Source: an uncultured Ligilactobacillus sp. (GTDB lineage Bacteria; Bacillota; Bacilli; Lactobacillales; Lactobacillaceae). From it: a stretch of 29,280 bases of DNA. Both the position numbers and the translations under genes were made by a program. The first letter of the stretch is position 1, and every line of letters begins with the position of its first letter. Location of the stretch: assembly GCA_934215475.1 (NCBI GenBank), contig CAKPZY010000025.1, positions 1 to 29,280 on the forward strand, in the 5' to 3' direction. The notes under the pieces are model-generated. The model was not told the DNA's origin and searched no databases. It was given only the letters and a program-made list of their open reading frames with translations. Positions 15,112-23,490 of this stretch are shown piece after piece.

Positions 15112-15861
15112 TTACTGTGCAGTATAACCGCCATCGATCACGAACTCAGAACCAGTCGCATATTTGGATTCCTCCGAACCCAGAAAGACGCAGATCTCAC
15201 CAATGTCTTTAGGCTCTCCCAGGCGTTTCATAGGTATCATCGTATCTGCGATCTGTTTGGCCTGTTCTGCATTGACCCCTTCCAGTAGGGGAGTCTTGAT
15301 CAATCCTGGGTGGACTGAATTTACCCGCACTTTATAACCATTAGTTGTAGAATCAAGTGCAGCGGTCTTCGTCAGCAATCTTGTCCCGCCTTTTGCTGCA
15401 TTATAAGATGCCGCATAAGGAGTACCAACCAAGCCTTCGATGGATGAAATATTAATAATAGATCCGCCCTTGTCCTTCATAACTAACATAGCATGTTTGA
15501 CACCCCAGAAATTGCCGGTCAAGTTAATATCAATAACTTTTTGCCAGTCGGCTAATTTAACTTGGTCGACCGGTGCAGCCACTGGAGCGATTCCGGCATT
15601 ATTAACTAATATATCTAGGTGGTCAAATTTATCTACAATGCTTTTAACGACCTTTTCCCAGTCCGCTTCAGAAGTGACATCAAGTTGTTGGAAAGAAAGT
15701 TGTTCATGTTGATTCAGCAACTTTTTTTCGGGCTCGCTTTCTTTGATATCAGTTAGCACAACCGCGGCTCCTTCTTCCACGTAACATTCTGCAATGCCCA
15801 GGCCCATTCCGCCAGCACCGCCTGTGATCAAAGCAACTTTGCTTTTTAACCGCTCACTCAT
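15112..15861 (-). CDS. R-specific alcohol dehydrogenase-like SDR, NAD(H)-type
   Basis: 249 residues, close in length and motifs to the Lactobacillus R-specific alcohol dehydrogenase (RADH). TGGAGGMG (13-20), NNAG (87-90), INISSIEGLVG with Ser140, Tyr153 and Lys157 (YNAAK), SVHPGLIKTPLL, and the C-terminal ATGSEFVIDGGYTAQ whose end binds magnesium in RADH. RADH itself prefers NADPH and has Gly at strand 2; here the position is Asp38 (VVLTDIK), as in variants and relatives that use NADH. It should reduce prochiral ketones such as acetoin-type compounds to R-alcohols; physiological substrate unknown. ATG 15861 has AAAGGAGG 8 nt upstream. Probable -10 TACAAT lies around 15907-15912. No operon partner. 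Confidence 0.9.
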   Translation of the reverse strand: MSERLKSKVALITGGAGGMGLGIAECYVEEGAAVVLTDIKESEPEKKLLNQHEQLSFQQLDVTSEADWEKVVKSIVDKFDHLDILVNNAGIAPVAAPVDQVKLADWQKVIDINLTGNFWGVKHAMLVMKDKGGSIINISSIEGLVGTPYAASYNAAKGGTRLLTKTAALDSTTNGYKVRVNSVHPGLIKTPLLEGVNAEQAKQIADTMIPMKRLGEPKDIGEICVFLGSEESKYATGSEFVIDGGYTAQ

Positions 15862-16055
15862 TGAGATTTCCTCCTTTATTTAGCTATACTTTTCACATTT
15901 AAATTGTAGCATCTATACGCTTCTAATAAACGTTTTAGCACACAAGCAAGGTTTAAGTTTCGTATTATTGTGATATATTTCACTGAAACTTCTTCCCGCT
16001 TTCATCAAAAATGGTCTTTACTTGCAAAAGTGATACCCACAAGTTAAACTTGTTA

Positions 16056-16070
16056 ATGGTAGCGGTTACA
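16056..16070 (+). promoter_or_regulatory. cre-like site upstream of beta-helix protein
   Basis: ATGGTAGCGGTTACA fits the cre consensus with a single mismatch, lying between TTGTTA (16050-16055) and TATTTT (16071-16076), 37 nt before the start codon. It indicates CcpA control of the secreted protein. Confidence 0.6.
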
Positions 16071-16106
16071 TATTTTAAAAAGTAGAATTTACTGGAGGAG
16101 GATAAT

Positions 16107-18230
16107 ATGCACATAAGAAATTTTGTTGGATCACTAGTGTTAACGAGTGCAAGTTTCCTGCTAGGACTCGGTGTAATAAGCACAAATAGTACGGCTGCCC
16201 CTGCTTCCCCGGACCAAGCAATTAATATCCGGCTGGCAAAGGCAAAGCAAGGTGTGAAGTTAAAATGGGGGCAAGCAAACAATAATACTCGTTTTACAAT
16301 TTATCGGTCAGCCGGACCCGCACAAAATAGCTTTAAAAAAATCGGCGAGACTACTGATAATGAGTATATAGATAAACATCCCGGCGGCCAAGCCTATCAC
16401 AATTCATATTTAGTTAAGAGAGCTAATGCAACAACAAATCAAAGTAAATTACTTACCAAAACAGATAAACAAGGGATCTCACTTGATGAAGAAACATTTG
16501 GTCCGAATATGAAAATCTATTCGGAAGATGATGTCCAGCAATCTAAAGACGATATCTCCACCGCTTTCGCCAAACAAAAAAGTACAGCTAATGATGTTCA
16601 GTTTGGCTCTGACCGCTACGCTTTTTATTTTCTTCCTGGAGATTATAGCTCTACCGATCGTGATTATGAATATCAGATGGGCTATTATACAACAATCAGC
16701 GGTTTGGGTGCTTCACCGGATCAGACAACACTGCCAAATATTAAGGTTCCCGCTTATATGGTGGATGACAAAGATAAACCAACAGGTAATGCCACCCAGA
16801 ACTTTTGGACAGCAGTTGAAAATGTGCAAATAGGAAATGCAGAGAATCATTCAGATACGCCTTTCCTTTACGCTACCTCGCAGGCAACGCCGCTCAGACG
16901 CACAATAGTCAACCGTCAAACCAAATTAAATGATGAGGGTGAACAACCTTATGCGAGTGGTGGTTTCGCGGCTGATTCGACATTTAATGACCAGATACAA
17001 GATACCAGTCAGCAACAGTATTATTTCCGCAATAGTAATTTAAGTAACTGGGGCGGTAATGGCGGTTATAACTTTGTATTTCAGGGAGACACTGGGGCTC
17101 CGAATAACGACTGGGAAAATAATAGTCATGATAACGAAGCAAACACCCCAGTGATCAGAGAAAAACCATTCTTGTACTTTGCAGATAACGACTATAAAAT
17201 TTTTGTCCCAGGAATTAGACAAGATGCAACAGACGTGTCTTGGAAACAAGGTGAAACGGGAAATGAAACGTCTCTCAGTTTACAAAACAACGACTTCTAT
17301 GTTGCCAAATCGGGCAGCGACACCTCCAGCACAATAAATGCCGCCTTAGATAAAGGGCAAAGCATCTTCCTGACACCAGGTGTTTATCACCTTGATAGTC
17401 CGCTCCATGTTTCCAAAGCCGGAACTGTAATTTCGGGAACAGGGATGGCAACTTTGCAAAGTGATAATGATCAAGGAGCAGTGCAAGTCGATAACGTAGC
17501 TAACGTCACCTTAGCCAGCTTCATGGTCGACCAAGGACAAACTTCTCAATCATTGGTCCAAGTTGGCAAGCCAAACGATGATGAGAGTGGAAATCCAGTA
17601 GGAAGCACGACCGAGCAAACATTACTGGCAGATATATTTGTCCGCAATGGCGGCTCCGTCACACAAAATACATCAACTAACCGTGATATCGAAATTAACA
17701 ATAATAATGTGATCGGTGATGATCTGTGGTTATGGCGCGCCGATCATGGTTACAATATTGGCTGGAATAATAATGTTTCACAACATGGGGTAGTCGTAAA
17801 CGGAGCAAATGTTACCATGTATGGCTTGTTTAACGAACACCACAAAAACTACCAGACGTTGTGGCACGGAGAAAATGGCAAAACATACTTCTATCAAAGT
17901 GAAGACCCTTATGATCCTCCAACTCAAGGTGACTGGATGAGTCATTCTGGCGCAACCAAAGGCTATGCCTCCTATAAGGTTGGTGATAACGTCAATAACC
18001 ACTATGCAAGCGGCTTGGGAGTATATGCTGTCTTTAACAGGACTCAAGAAAATGTCCATCAAAATAGCGCCATCGAAGTTCCCGACACGGCCGGGGTTAA
18101 GATCCATGATGCTGCGATTACTAAATTCGCTGCTAACGGCGGGATCGATCATATCATCAATAATAAGGGGACTGGGACTACAGGTAATGGCGCAAAACAA
18201 ATTTACGATGATTATTCTAACGGCGACTAA
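16107..18230 (+). CDS. Secreted right-handed beta-helix protein, GH55/pectate-lyase-3-like
   Basis: 707 residues. The signal peptide (MHIRNFVGSLVLTSASFLLGLGVISTNSTAA) probably ends near residue 31. A fibronectin-III-like domain follows (about 38-105, GVKLKWGQANNNTRFTIYRS). The rest resembles large actinobacterial secreted proteins, often labelled adenylyl cyclase or coagulation factor 5/8, with a double beta-helix like GH55 glucanases: FYFLPGDYSS, MGYYTTISGLGASP, REKPFLYF, FVPGIRQD, FLTPGVYHLDSPLHV, LWLWRADHG, EDPYDPPTQGDW, ASGLGVYAVFN. No LPXTG or wall-binding repeats are seen, so it is probably released. A polysaccharide hydrolase role is inferred from fold only. ATG 16107 has GGAGGAGG upstream. 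Such proteins are uncommon in lactobacilli. Confidence 0.75.
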   Translation: MHIRNFVGSLVLTSASFLLGLGVISTNSTAAPASPDQAINIRLAKAKQGVKLKWGQANNNTRFTIYRSAGPAQNSFKKIGETTDNEYIDKHPGGQAYHNSYLVKRANATTNQSKLLTKTDKQGISLDEETFGPNMKIYSEDDVQQSKDDISTAFAKQKSTANDVQFGSDRYAFYFLPGDYSSTDRDYEYQMGYYTTISGLGASPDQTTLPNIKVPAYMVDDKDKPTGNATQNFWTAVENVQIGNAENHSDTPFLYATSQATPLRRTIVNRQTKLNDEGEQPYASGGFAADSTFNDQIQDTSQQQYYFRNSNLSNWGGNGGYNFVFQGDTGAPNNDWENNSHDNEANTPVIREKPFLYFADNDYKIFVPGIRQDATDVSWKQGETGNETSLSLQNNDFYVAKSGSDTSSTINAALDKGQSIFLTPGVYHLDSPLHVSKAGTVISGTGMATLQSDNDQGAVQVDNVANVTLASFMVDQGQTSQSLVQVGKPNDDESGNPVGSTTEQTLLADIFVRNGGSVTQNTSTNRDIEINNNNVIGDDLWLWRADHGYNIGWNNNVSQHGVVVNGANVTMYGLFNEHHKNYQTLWHGENGKTYFYQSEDPYDPPTQGDWMSHSGATKGYASYKVGDNVNNHYASGLGVYAVFNRTQENVHQNSAIEVPDTAGVKIHDAAITKFAANGGIDHIINNKGTGTTGNGAKQIYDDYSNGD

Positions 18231-18262
18231 AAAATGATGGTTCCCTTTTGAAGTGGTTTATC

Positions 18263-18295
18263 AAGGGGTTGTGTGAAACACACAGCTCCCTTTTT
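18263..18295 (+). terminator. Terminator of beta-helix protein
   Basis: AAGGGGTTGTGTG (18263-18275) pairs with CACACAGCTCCCTT across AAA, followed by a T run. The remaining stretch to 18589 shows no gene; two GTTCAAC copies near 18352-18368 are of unknown meaning. Confidence 0.8.
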
Positions 18296-18589
18296 GTGCG
18301 CAAAGTGAGGAGCTCATTAAGTTTAAAGTCACTGAACGAGTATCTATATTGTTCAACATCGTTCAACTATAATAATTTCAGATATTTAGATTCCAGATAA
18401 ACAAAGAAAAACTGTTTTTCACCAAAAATCGACAACTAAAAAGCCGCCCTATAAATAGAACGACTAAATTATGAATATTTTGACTTGTTAGCGTCCTTTA
18501 CAATAAATTTTTAGACACCTGTATCGTCTTACTTTCTTATATATCACTAACTAATAGGATCACTAAGATACTCTTCTATCTGAGATACT

Positions 18590-19423
18590 CTAGTATTCTT
18601 TCAAACTTGTGAGCATCTTCAATCCTGTCATCGGATCCTTAGCGTTCAGGTCATATTGAGTATTTGGCATCGTAGAATGCTGCTGATCTTCCCAAATTGC
18701 AAACATTTTGAAATCTTTTAACGATCCATAGTTTTCTCTACCCAAGTTCCCAGTCGTGCTTAAATCTATTCGACCATTACTGGAAGTCTGAGGTAAGTTG
18801 TGCTGAGCTAAAAACAAAACTACTTGAGTTGCTAATGTTTTAGCACTCAGTTCTTGACCATCTTGATGATCCGCTGCACTACGGTTAATGAAAATCTGCC
18901 ATGCTCCTTGATAGATCACATACTCTTTAGGTCCATAATAAATCCTAAGATCCTTGTATTCCTTTTTTGGCCAAGTTGCAAATCTAGATTCAGGTTGATA
19001 GTTGATCATATTGTGGACAATTGGGGGAATATATGCCTGCCTTGATAACAAAGTGTAAGCCTCAATTAGTTTTAATGAAGGATCGTTCAATGCTACTGGA
19101 ACAACCCCTTGGCTGTAAAAAACCATGGCACTGCCAGAACTGCACATTAGGTAAGCGTTTACATTTTGATGATTAACATACAATCCATCTTGTGCTGGCA
19201 ACAACATAGGGTCATTTGGCTCCATACGTCCCTTGACCTGATTATTTAAATCGTTGATCCGTTTATTTCCCCATATTAATGCCGGGTCAACCGTTTGCGT
19301 TTTTACGTCCTGCTGATTGGCTTGTGCGGATACGAAATTACCTGTGCCACTGATGAGAAGAAATCCAAGTACTGACAACATACAAACAAGTAGGTGCTTC
19401 TTCCAAGCGATCTGTGATTTCAT
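18590..19423 (-). CDS. Secreted protein of unknown function
   Basis: 277 residues with a clear signal peptide (KKHLLVCMLSVLGFLLISG...VSAQA, cleavage about residue 35). The mature part is about 240 residues with no LPXTG, lipobox or repeats; it holds aromatic-rich stretches such as LRIYYGPKEYVIYQGAWQIFIN and ends SLKEY. One Cys (MCSSGSAM) is present. I recognise no family. The ATG at 19423 has AAGGA 9 nt upstream and GAGG closer. It stands alone between two convergent/divergent neighbours. The exported location suggests a surface or medium role. Confidence 0.75.
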   Translation of the reverse strand: MKSQIAWKKHLLVCMLSVLGFLLISGTGNFVSAQANQQDVKTQTVDPALIWGNKRINDLNNQVKGRMEPNDPMLLPAQDGLYVNHQNVNAYLMCSSGSAMVFYSQGVVPVALNDPSLKLIEAYTLLSRQAYIPPIVHNMINYQPESRFATWPKKEYKDLRIYYGPKEYVIYQGAWQIFINRSAADHQDGQELSAKTLATQVVLFLAQHNLPQTSSNGRIDLSTTGNLGRENYGSLKDFKMFAIWEDQQHSTMPNTQYDLNAKDPMTGLKMLTSLKEY

Positions 19424-19899
19424 TGTCCTCAGTCCTTTTTATATTGACGAAAACGACGATCAGCTATCTATGTATAGCGTACAGGATATATATTTATAAG
19501 CAATTAGTATGCTCATCTCGGATATAAAGCTGCAGTAGATAAAAGTCCTGTGACTTTTGCCCATCAAATTATTTCTCAGTGCTCCGGAATTACTGAAATT
19601 TGAAACAAAACATTAGTGAGCCTAACCTAACAATCCAAGATGCGTGAACAACTGCGTCATTGATAAAGGTTGCGTAAAAATTACTGCTTGAACACAATTC
19701 AAAAAAGGAGATATAAGTTCAAGCCTAACTTGAAGTACTTTTATTCCACTCTGTAATAGTTTAAAATGATTTCAATTGGATAAATGACGGTGCATGATTA
19801 AAATTTGATTTTCAGGCGTAATACTGAATTAATACCCTTTTGGCTGCAGCGTTATTATTCGAGCCAAGTGAGATAAAGATTCAACTATATACAAATTAG

Positions 19900-19922
19900 G
19901 TAAGATCCTTCTTTCATCTTAC
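19900..19922 (+). promoter_or_regulatory. Small hairpin in pepO leader
   Basis: GTAAGAT (19900-19906) and ATCTTAC (19916-19922) are exact complements with a 9-nt loop, ending about 18 nt before the AGGAGG of pepO. It could tune translation or mRNA stability. The rest of 19424-19952 shows no gene or clear element. Confidence 0.35.
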
Positions 19923-19952
19923 TTCGCTTACTTATTTTAGGAGGTAAACATT

Positions 19953-21863
19953 TTGGCGGATAAAATAGATTATGATTTGATCAAAGACGATTTATATCAA
20001 GCAGTCAACGGTCAATGGCTGAAAACTGCTAAGATCCCGGCGGACAAACCGACAACAGGCGGCTTTGCAGACTTAGCCGACAACATTGAAAAGACTTTGA
20101 TGAGTGATTTTTATGAGATGCTCACGGGAAAAACCGTCCCGGATGATAAGTATTTGCAGGAATTTGTCAAATATTATCGTATTGTCGCAAATTACGATCA
20201 ACGTGATGCAGCTGGTTTCGCACCAGTAAAAGAATCCCTGGAGCAGATCTCACAACTGAAAGACCTCAAGGACTGGGAAGCACACCTCTATGATTTCACA
20301 CTGATCGGAAACGTGTCTCCATTTGAACTTTACGTAGCACCCGACATGAAAGATACATCCCATTACGCTTTAAACGCTGAAGTACCTTCTTTGATCTTGC
20401 CTGATAAAACATATTATGAAAAGGACAACCAGCAAGCAGAGGTTTTGTTAAAAGTCTATTCCCAGATGGTGTTAAAACTATTTAAACTTGCCGGTTATTC
20501 TGAAGGTTTTGCTAAGAAAACTTTAGAATCTGCTCTGAAATTTGACCGCAGTCTCGCACCGCATGAAAAAGATAGTACCGAGCGGGCTGATTATGTTAAA
20601 GATTACAATAAGTATTCATTTGAAGACTTCATCAAATTTTCTTCAAATGTTGACTTGGCCAACTATGTCAAGCAGCTGATCAAGACTACACCTGACCAGG
20701 TCATTGTTAGTGAACCAAAATACTACGAAGCTCTAGATCAATTAGTGAACGAAGAAACTTTCCCTGCGATGAGAAGCTGGCTTTTTGTAAAACGTTTGAC
20801 AGCTGCCTCTAGTTTGCTAAGCGATGAAGTACGGATCACAGGCGGCGAATATTCGCGCGCACTTTCCGGTTCAAAAGAGCCGATGAACAAGAAAAAAGCA
20901 GCCTATTATTTTGCCGGAGGACAGTTTAACCAAGTAGTTGGACTCTACTACGCCCACAAATACTTCGGGGAAACGGCCAAAAAAGATGTCCATCAAATGG
21001 TCGAAAAAATGGTTGCCGTTTACCAGCAACGTCTGTCTCAAAATGACTGGCTGAGCGAAAAGACGAGGAAAAAAGCGGTCACTAAACTGAATGCTTTAGG
21101 TATTCAAGTCGGTTATCCTGATGAACTTGATCCCTTGTATAAGAAATTTATCGTCAATGAGCAAGAAGATCTGTACACCAATGATGAGCGTTTCACACGG
21201 ATCGCTTTAGAAGATCAATATGCGCGCTTTGGCAAAACCGTTGACCGGACACGGTGGGAAATGCCGGCCCATATGGTCAATGCTTATTACAATCCTTCAT
21301 TTAACGTGATCGTCTTCCCTGCTGCTATCCTGCAAGCTCCTTTTTATTCATTAAAACAAAGCTCGAGCCAAAACTACGGCGGCATCGGAGCCGTGATCGC
21401 ACATGAGATCTCGCATGCTTTTGATAACAACGGGTCTCAATTTGATGAACTAGGGAATTTGAATAATTGGTGGACTGATGAAGATTTGAAACACTTCAAG
21501 AAATTAGCCCAAAACGAGATCGACCAATTTGACGGCCTTAAAACAGAAGCTGGTAAAGTCAACGGCAAGCTGGTTGTTTCCGAAAACATTGCAGATGCCG
21601 GTGGTCTAAGTTGTGCACTGGAAGCCGCCAAGGGTGAGGACGATGCTGACATTAAGGCATTCTTCCTCAGCTGGGGGAGGATCTGGCGCATGAAGTCTTC
21701 AATTGAAAGGGAGAAACTATTGCTTAGCATTGACGTTCATTCGCCCAATGAACTGCGGGCCAACGTTCAACCAAAGAACCTCACCGATTTCTATACGGCA
21801 TTTGATATTAAACCGGGCGATGGCATGTATTTGCCTAAAGACGAACGTGTCAATATCTGGTAA
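19953..21863 (+). CDS. pepO: Endopeptidase O (M13 neprilysin family)
   Basis: 636 residues, the normal length of bacterial PepO, without signal peptide, so cytoplasmic. Motifs: DDLYQAVNGQWL at the N-terminus, NAYYNPSFNVIVFPAAIL (443-460), zinc motif HEISH (484-488, His484, Glu485, His488), and ENIADAGG (544-551) giving the third ligand Glu544 and Asp548. It cleaves oligopeptides on the N-terminal side of hydrophobic residues and works with PepN in peptide breakdown. The start is TTG 19953 with AGGAGGT about 7 nt upstream. Monocistronic, followed by a terminator and a tandem-repeat array. Confidence 0.96.
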   Translation: MADKIDYDLIKDDLYQAVNGQWLKTAKIPADKPTTGGFADLADNIEKTLMSDFYEMLTGKTVPDDKYLQEFVKYYRIVANYDQRDAAGFAPVKESLEQISQLKDLKDWEAHLYDFTLIGNVSPFELYVAPDMKDTSHYALNAEVPSLILPDKTYYEKDNQQAEVLLKVYSQMVLKLFKLAGYSEGFAKKTLESALKFDRSLAPHEKDSTERADYVKDYNKYSFEDFIKFSSNVDLANYVKQLIKTTPDQVIVSEPKYYEALDQLVNEETFPAMRSWLFVKRLTAASSLLSDEVRITGGEYSRALSGSKEPMNKKKAAYYFAGGQFNQVVGLYYAHKYFGETAKKDVHQMVEKMVAVYQQRLSQNDWLSEKTRKKAVTKLNALGIQVGYPDELDPLYKKFIVNEQEDLYTNDERFTRIALEDQYARFGKTVDRTRWEMPAHMVNAYYNPSFNVIVFPAAILQAPFYSLKQSSSQNYGGIGAVIAHEISHAFDNNGSQFDELGNLNNWWTDEDLKHFKKLAQNEIDQFDGLKTEAGKVNGKLVVSENIADAGGLSCALEAAKGEDDADIKAFFLSWGRIWRMKSSIEREKLLLSIDVHSPNELRANVQPKNLTDFYTAFDIKPGDGMYLPKDERVNIW

Positions 21864-21880
21864 AATCTGATTAAAAAAAT

Positions 21881-21911
21881 AGTCAATCTGATTTTGGGAT
21901 TGGCTTTTTTG
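21881..21911 (+). terminator. Terminator of pepO
   Basis: AGTCAATC (21881-21888) pairs with GATTGGCT (21898-21905), one G-T pair, followed by a run of Ts to 21910. Confidence 0.85.
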
Positions 21912-21935
21912 TATGCTATTAGAAATTTTGATGAA

Positions 21936-22200
21936 CTGGATCTACTTACTTACCAATACTTCAAACAACTTCTAGTCAAACTGGACATACTTTCCAATAC
22001 TTCGTACGATATGCGCGCAAACTGGACATACTTTCTGATACTTCGTACAATTTTCAGGCAAAGTGGACCTACTTCCTAATACTTTGTACAATTCCCGGCC
22101 AAATTGAACTTACTTTCCAATACTTTGTACAATTCTCGGACCAACTGAACTTACTTTCTAATACCTTGTACAATATGCGCGCAAACTGGACATACTTCCA
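21936..22200. repeat. 41-bp tandem repeat array after pepO
   Basis: Copies begin (at the CTGGAC/TTGAAC position) at 21981, 22022, 22063, 22104, 22145 and 22186, an exact 41-bp period, with a divergent copy at about 21936. A typical unit includes AAACTGGACATACTTTC and TACTTTGTACAATT. Each unit has a small palindrome, TTGTACAA in some copies and TCGTACGA in another, i.e. paired changes that keep symmetry. No conserved frame. It lies between pepO and a minus-strand gene. The following 22201-22418 holds nothing I can support. Confidence 0.88.
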
Positions 22201-22418
22201 ATGGTTGGGTCGTAATCGCAAAAAATCATCGGTAAATTTTGGTGTTTTACGAGTTTTGCTGTGAATAAGTTCCTGCCATTAGCCTAAGAACTCTGGCCAG
22301 ATGATCATTTATCTCTACGAATACATTAGGGAGTCAAAAACCTAATCATTCAATACAAAAGACAATTGGTTTACACTATTTATTCTGAAAAAGCTATAAC
22401 TCAACTTTGTCTCCAGGT

Positions 22419-22616
22419 TCAAAAACTATTCCGCATAAAATATATGCCTGCTGCTAACAAAGCTGCGGTCAGCACTGCCAACTTAGCCGTGCGAATTGGA
22501 CCAATCCCAATATAACCGCGATGGGTCAAACGAAAGATCAATAAAGCCGCAAAAACCACCGCCAACACAAAACACACCAACCCAATCGCCAAATTACGCC
22601 GATCAACTTTTTTCAT
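22419..22616 (-). CDS. Small two-helix membrane protein
   Basis: 65 residues: basic start (MKKVDRRN), membrane helix 1 (LAIGLVCFVLAVVFAALLIF), a short loop (RLTHRGYIGIGPIRTA) and helix 2 (KLAVLTAALLAAGIYFM). AAAGGAT lies 7 nt before the ATG. It begins 49 nt after the stop of the alarmone synthetase, with no terminator seen between, so they may share a transcript. No family recognised. Confidence 0.7.
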   Translation of the reverse strand: MKKVDRRNLAIGLVCFVLAVVFAALLIFRLTHRGYIGIGPIRTAKLAVLTAALLAAGIYFMRNSF

Positions 22617-22665
22617 CCCTAGATCCTTTCACTTTCTCAAACTTTTAATCATTTTATTACTCAGC

Positions 22666-23349
22666 TTACAACAGATCCTGATAGATTCCTTGCATCCTAG
22701 CTTCGATCTGATTTAATTCCCTGGATGTTGCCCGCAACTCACCTGCGTATTGCTGAACCTTTTTTTGATCGATGTGGTTTTTATAACGCAGCTTGTGTTC
22801 CAGGCTGGCCCACATATCCATGCCAATCGTTCTGATCTGGACTTCAACTGCAGAATTTTGTGGCCCTTCTGCCAAAAAAACAGGAACAGAAATAACCAGA
22901 TGCAAGCTTCGATAACCACTGGGTTTAGGCTTTCTAACGTAGTCTTTGCGCTCGATCAAGTTCACATCACTTTGATTGACTAGAGCATCTTCTACGCGGT
23001 GAATATCATCAATATAGTTGGTGATGACCCGAATCCCAGCAATATCAAAAATATTATTTTTGACAGACTGAATCGTCATCGCATACCCTTTACGTTCAAG
23101 TTTTTCCATCAAACTGGCAGGAGTTTTCATACGTTCTTCCATGTGATGGATCGGATTATGCGAGTGGATAGCTGAATACTCATCATCCAGGTTTTCTAAC
23201 TTGGTTCCCACTTGTTTTAATGCCAAACGTCGCAAAAGGTAAATTTGGGTAATTTTTTGAAAGTCGTCGATACGTTCTTTCAAGCCGGATCGTTTTATCT
23301 GGTGTTTCATGTCTGCAAAATTGAAAAAATTCCTGCTTTGTAAAATCAT
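22666..23349 (-). CDS. Small alarmone synthetase, (p)ppGpp synthetase (RelP/YwaC-like)
   Basis: 227 residues with a single RelA/SpoT synthetase domain and no HD hydrolase, TGS or ACT domain. Motifs: HSHNPIHHMEERMKTPASLMEKL, DIAGIRVITNYIDDI, RKDYVRKPKPSGYRSLHLVI, VEVQIRTIGMDMWASLEHKLRYK with the conserved Glu-x-Gln and Glu-His. It transfers pyrophosphate from ATP to GDP or GTP to make the stringent-response messenger. The N-terminal HxHNPI stretch looks closer to RelP/YwaC than to RelQ/YjbM; I am fairly, not fully, sure. ATG 23349 has AAGGGAG 8 nt upstream. In Firmicutes these enzymes respond to cell-wall stress. Confidence 0.88.
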   Translation of the reverse strand: MILQSRNFFNFADMKHQIKRSGLKERIDDFQKITQIYLLRRLALKQVGTKLENLDDEYSAIHSHNPIHHMEERMKTPASLMEKLERKGYAMTIQSVKNNIFDIAGIRVITNYIDDIHRVEDALVNQSDVNLIERKDYVRKPKPSGYRSLHLVISVPVFLAEGPQNSAVEVQIRTIGMDMWASLEHKLRYKNHIDQKKVQQYAGELRATSRELNQIEARMQGIYQDLL

Positions 23350-23490
23350 TTTTTTACTCCCTTAACTAACTTAAAACATTACCATAACCAAGATAACATG
23401 TATGTTCCTGTGTTTGTCAAAATCCGTCCTTATACAGCATTTCACAAGTGACACCATAAGGGTTTAAAATCGCTCAAACTGAGTCCTGAG

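Noticed and set aside
15993..16007. Further cre site upstream of the RADH-like SDR (TGAAAGCGGGAAGA on the minus strand)
   Set aside because: Two mismatches to consensus and over 130 nt from the SDR start; too weak to list as a feature.
22335..22360. Possible terminator for the small two-helix membrane gene (ATTAGG/CCTAAT)
   Set aside because: The T run is in the loop rather than after the stem, and it is 60 nt past the stop codon.
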